DNA of 37,137 nt from Welwitschia mirabilis (Eukaryota > Gnetophyta > Gnetopsida > Welwitschiales): contig JBOZIK010000001.1 in NCBI GenBank assembly GCA_051453625.1, forward strand, positions 249,958,840-249,995,976, read 5' to 3'. Under the pieces are notes generated by a model that searched no databases, had not been told where the DNA came from, and saw only the letters and a program-made list of their open reading frames with translations. Every line of letters begins with the position of its first letter. The first letter of the stretch is position 1. Of this stretch, positions 33,716 through 37,137 are shown one piece after another. Made by a program: the position numbers and the translations under genes.

Positions 33716-34550
33716 AAATATTCAAAAGTAATAGAATTATATCAATCTTTAACAAAGAAAGATGCAAAAAAGGACCCTTGTCGCAAAAAAGACGTTACAG
33801 ACAACCCTTATCGTTATTGCAAAAAAGATATTATAGACAATCCTTCCCTCTTAACTCATATTAGCATGATTGGCGAAATCGAAAACCGTTTATCGCGTCT
33901 GCTTGCAATAAGAGAAGATAATTAAGACAAAAGGAAACTTGAATCGTTCCCTGATACAGGATATTCGCTCAGACATTGAAGATGTGCTTTCATTTATTCA
34001 GTGGCTTGATGACAAGCTCACTATTCTTGTAGAGGAGAGAGCAGTATTGAAACACTTTGATTGGCCCGAGCAGAAAGTAGATACATTGCGTGAAGCTACT
34101 CTTAGCTATAGAGATGTAAAGAAGCTGGAGACAGTAACTTTGTTGTTAGAAGAAGATCTACACCATCCATGTGAAACTTCTCTAAAGAAAATGACCGTCT
34201 TATTGGACAAATTGGAGAGAAGCACTTATGACCTGGTAATTAGGAGGGAAAAGGAAATGAAAGTCTACAAAAAAGATTACATCCCAACTTACTAGATGCT
34301 AAACTCCGAGATGATTAAAAACTTAAAATTCTCTTCTGTAAAACTAGCAGAGAAGTACACGAAGAGAATTTCTAGTGAGCTTAAACTAAATGGAAACCTA
34401 GAAAAGGAAGTTGCACGCAAGGCTTTACTGCTCAAAGCTGTGCCATTTGCATTTCGACTTCATCAATTCACTAGAGGTTTCGACAAGGAAATAATGTGTG
34501 CATTTGAAGAACTGAAAAGTTTGGCTTCCGGTCACACTGAGAAACAATAA
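33716..34550 (+). pseudogene. CHUP1-type C-terminal domain, pseudogene
   Basis: Reads as the conserved C-terminal region of plant CHUP1 (CHLOROPLAST UNUSUAL POSITIONING 1), an outer-envelope protein that links chloroplasts to actin. In order: KVIELYQSLTKKDAKKDP (33725 on), MIGEIENR (33866 on), SLIQDIR and DIEDVLSFIQWLD (33945 on), VEERAVLKHFDWPEQ (34029 on), CETSLKKM, KFSSVKLAEKYTKR and FAFRLHQFTRGFD, ending with a TAA at 34548. Two lesions break it: one extra base near 33920, so the frame shifts between IRED and TKGN, and TAG at 34293-34295 where CHUP1 proteins have Trp (a TGG to TAG change). About five codons before DIEDVL are missing. No N-terminal membrane anchor, coiled coil or proline-rich part lies upstream, and no introns are visible, so it is a partial copy, possibly processed. 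Expression is not expected to give a full domain. Confidence 0.85.
33783..33854 (+). repeat. 36-base in-frame tandem duplication
   Basis: GCAAAAAAGACGTTACAGAC (33783 on) and GCAAAAAAGATATTATAGAC (33819 on) begin two 36-base units. They sit in the linker between the YQSL and MIGEIENR motifs of the CHUP1-like sequence and add 12 codons without shifting the frame. A partial third start occurs at 33764. Confidence 0.7.
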
Positions 34551-35424
34551 AGTCTACAACCCTCTGTCTCATCGTTCAGCAATCACATTTGTTACCTGGG
34601 CAACCCAAAACTCTTACAACCTGGACACGATTTACATCGTGTTCAAATATTCCTCTCAGGGGCATTTTGTCCCATGTACCTTTTCTTCCATGAAGGTATC
34701 ATAGTGCACCAGCAGCTCTTGGAATTCATGCCCAGTTCATTTGCGTTTAACACATTCTATTCAACAGAGCTGAAGAAGGTTGCAGTACCGATGAAATCGT
34801 CACCACCTTCTCTGCTACTAGACGACGCTTCTTTCCTACTGCATCTTCAAAATCCGATGATGACGAAGATTCTGGTGAAGGAACTCAATGGGACGCATAT
34901 CACGACTAACTATGTGGCACCTGACAAATCAAGGAAATCACGGGATTTGACTGGCCAGGTGATAAACGTGGAAGATGCCATAACAAAAAAAGGCCAGCAT
35001 AGATGCAACATTCAGAGAGAGGCCATAACAGGAAAGATAGAGAGGCGAGATCTCTGTAAAGGATAGAGATCAAATCGAAGCATTACAAAAAGAGAAGCAC
35101 ATCATCGAAAGGGAAAAACAGATCTGAGCAACCAGAGCTCAAATAGAGAATTAAATTAAAAAAAAGGTTGTGTTTTGAAGAGAGGACCAGAAGAAGATCG
35201 ACGCTCAAAAAGAGGAGGAGATAATAAAAAGGACCATCACACAAACGGTCAACAGGGCGCAGCGGAGATAGAGGCAATCCAGAACAAGGTGAAAACAGCG
35301 GCTACAGATGCCAAACGTGCGTTTACACATCACAGAGAACGAGAGACCCGCAGTGAGAGAGCGGCCAATGAGATACCATAGACAGATGAAAACAGAGGAT
35401 CCGATTGTGAAAAGGGATGGCATT
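34551..35424 (+). pseudogene. CG-containing coding-like debris, unidentified
   Basis: The stretch is much less AT-rich than the repeats and has gene-like composition. Two overlapping frames compete: 34674-35066 (open, no known domain) and 34769-34909, whose 46 codons include FSATRRRFFPTASSKSD followed by an acidic run and TQWDAYHD. From 35060 to 35400 the sequence is rich in Glu, Lys, Gln and Arg codons in changing frames (for example DQIEALQKEKHIIEREKQ), as in a frameshifted coiled coil. It may be one or two decayed exons of a coiled-coil protein, perhaps related to the CHUP1 fragment just upstream; I cannot name it. Confidence 0.45.
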
Positions 35425-35824
35425 AAGGCAAGTAGTAAAGGTTTCTATAAAGCTTCTTTGATCGTCACTCGCTTGTAGTCACTAGGTCTCAAACCCGTTT
35501 GCGAGCATATATTTCATTTGATTTGTAATGTTTGGATTTTTTTTTTGTTTATGAGAGAAAACATTCAAAATTAGTTTACTTATTTTTTTAATTGAATATG
35601 TTTTCCTGCAATTCTATGACAACCATCCATTTCATTCACATTTGCATTAATATCAGAAAACCTATTTCTCTATTTTAACCAATTGGATGTAAAGACGCAA
35701 TTGAATCTAATACTCCAACCATTACTGTCATTTGTTAAATTTATTTAATTAGTTTTAAAATAGAAAGTATTTGCTTTTTTTTTCCCTTAGGAAACAATTT
35801 AAATAGCATAAACAAATGCATCAC
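35425..35824. other. AT-rich DNA, no gene seen
   Basis: No coding frame or RNA gene. The right part probably belongs to the U3 region of the LTR-like sequence beginning at the TATA box at 35825. Confidence 0.5.
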
Positions 35825-35832
35825 TATATAAA
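35825..35832 (+). promoter_or_regulatory. TATA box of LTR promoter
   Basis: TATATAAA is a perfect TATA box followed by GGG. Its place about 150 bases before the GTGGATG motif fits an LTR promoter driving element transcription to the right. Confidence 0.6.
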
Positions 35833-36058
35833 GGGACTTGGGTCCTTGGGTGAGCGGTGTGGATGATCGCTCAAGTAATTGTTCACTGGGTGTTAAAGAG
35901 AATTCTTTTCTTGAAGGCTAAAGCCTTGTTTGTAACTCTTCTATTCTTTCTGAAGACTAATAGACTACCTTCTTTCCCGTGGATGTTTCCCTTTGTATTG
36001 AAGGTTTTACCATGTAAACCAAGGAGAGTCTTTCTTTCTAAGTTATTGTTCTATTTTC
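35825..36058 (+). mobile_element. LTR retrotransposon LTR (R-U5 side), cut by gap
   Basis: TATATAAA (35825-35832) is followed by a leader-like stretch and then GTGGATGTTTCCCTTTG (35979 on) and TTTTACCATGTAAACC (36005 on). The GTGGA...ACCA(C/T)GTAAA motif is typical of the U5 end of many plant LTRs, especially Copia. The element runs into the N gap, so the end and primer site are not visible. It could be a solo LTR or one side of a longer element. Confidence 0.65.
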
Positions 36059-36158
36059 NNNNNNNNNNNNNNNNNNNNNNNNNNNNNNNNNNNNNNNNNN
36101 NNNNNNNNNNNNNNNNNNNNNNNNNNNNNNNNNNNNNNNNNNNNNNNNNNNNNNNNNN
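36059..36158. other. Assembly gap (100 N)
   Basis: Exactly 100 N, a placeholder of probably unknown real length. It interrupts the LTR-like sequence. Confidence 0.95.
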
Positions 36159-36599
36159 TGATAATCTTATAAATCAAATTACTTACAGAAAAGCACATGC
36201 TAGATTGGATGGAATCTTACCTAAATGTCGTAATCTTAACAAAGACACTAGACTCAGCGTTAGAAAATTGATTTTCAAAGGTATTTTTAGTTTTTTTAAT
36301 CTTTTAATAACTAAAATTAAATAAAAAAGTAAAATGCAATGCAAGTAAATGTAGATGGAATGAAAATGGAACTGGAATGGATTCTGTTAGATCCTAATTC
36401 TCCTATTATAAGAATTAGCTTCTCTATAATTTAAAATTAATTAAAAAGATTACTTTACTTGTTCCTAATCAATATGAACTATGAGATATACCAAATAGAA
36501 TATGGAATGCAATATGGAATGAAATTGAAATAAACATGCAAATGTAAACTAATAGAATCAACCTTGACAAAGGTTGCCCTTATAATCTAAATAAGTTAC
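36159..36599. other. Sequence after the gap, no gene assigned
   Basis: A short open stretch after the gap (about 36159-36320) has no recognisable domain and quickly merges with AT-rich DNA. It may be internal sequence of a retroelement. Confidence 0.4.
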
Positions 36600-37137
36600 A
36601 AAAATGTCAGTTAAATTATAAACAAATTAAACTATAAGGGACATAAACAAAATTTGGGTAAAAAGAGTAGTTAAATTAATCATAGAATTTTACATCCACT
36701 TACAACAAAGTAATAGCACCTCAATGGAAGAGACTCAACCCAACACTAAGGGAAATTTTCTCTATAGCTACTGGATGAATCTCTTATCCTTTAGTCTTCC
36801 ATAATAAGATTATCAAGTATAAAAGATGAATTGGAAGTGAGGATAAGTGAGGTATTTATAATTTTACATTAAAAATTTTAGAACTACAATCCTAGAATTC
36901 AAAGAAGAAATACTAATAGCCTAAATGGTGCATATAACTCCATTACAAGATAATTCAGTTCCACTTATACAAAATAGTTGTCATATTGACTATCATCGGT
37001 TGACACTGGGATAACACCCCTTAATAATAGATTAAATCATTAGCTTCTAGCTTTGTTAATTAGCCCCATAGTTGGATTCAATGTGTTGTTATCCCTCATG
37101 TTGTGGAGATGATAATGAAGATAACACCTCCTTAGGA
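36600..37137 (-). mobile_element. LTR-like sequence on the minus strand
   Basis: On the minus strand a TATAAATA box (36853-36860) is followed about 160 bases later by GTGGATGTAAAATTCTATG (36681-36699), the same TATA-to-GTGGATG layout as the plus-strand LTR at 35825-36058. The sequences between are not clearly alike, so these are different families or old copies. Edges are not visible. Confidence 0.4.

Noticed and set aside
33640-33864. 74-codon open frame ending just before MIGEIENR
   Set aside because: The CHUP1-like frame (YQSLTKKDAKKD...) runs through the same bases in another phase and matches the family, so this frame is a shadow.

Overview
This window looks like nuclear DNA of a seed plant with a large, repeat-loaded and strongly AT-biased genome, most likely a gymnosperm. 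The evidence is one plant-type glutamate receptor-like (GLR) gene with six exons, a decayed CHUP1-type fragment, and many ancient plant LINE, Ty3-gypsy, LTR and probable CACTA remnants. The repeats are full of stop codons and nearly free of CG dinucleotides. The gymnosperm assignment is inference; no species can be fixed from the sequence.

Layout. 1-8051: AT-rich repeat graveyard holding one copy of a dispersed repeat (about 1880-3340), an antisense LINE ORF1 remnant (about 4860-5200) and a probable CACTA-type element with an internal CCATGG-cored array (5476-6865). 8052-9021: a duplicated GLR promoter plus start of exon 1, cut off by a 100-N gap. 9710-13836: the same promoter module followed by the intact GLR gene, whose six exons join in frame to 870 codons. 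13936-14065: a second copy of the GLR 3' end. 14220-22200: AT-rich DNA with a tRNA-like SINE candidate and diverged direct repeats. 22200-25830: a minus-strand LINE ORF2 remnant with recognisable endonuclease, reverse transcriptase and C-terminal parts. 27560-28600: second copy of the dispersed repeat. 28690-30690: Ty3-gypsy RNase H and integrase remains, followed by a guanine-poor spacer with polypurine tracts. 33716-34550: CHUP1 C-terminal-domain pseudogene. 34551-35420: unidentified CG-containing, coding-like debris. 35825-36870: two LTR-like pieces in opposite orientation around a second 100-N gap.

Function. The only gene that looks able to make a full product is the GLR, a ligand-gated cation channel of the plant GLR family. 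Fragments of its 5' end lie upstream and of its 3' end downstream, so the locus has undergone local duplication; the first gap may hide the rest of a tandem copy. The CHUP1-type sequence (chloroplast positioning on actin) carries a one-base frameshift and a TAG where a tryptophan is expected, and is read as a pseudogene. No operon-like organisation applies and I found no defence or biosynthetic system. The best leads are the fragmented GLR cluster, the homology break at a donor-like GT in the GLR tail, and the repeat-internal CCATGG array.
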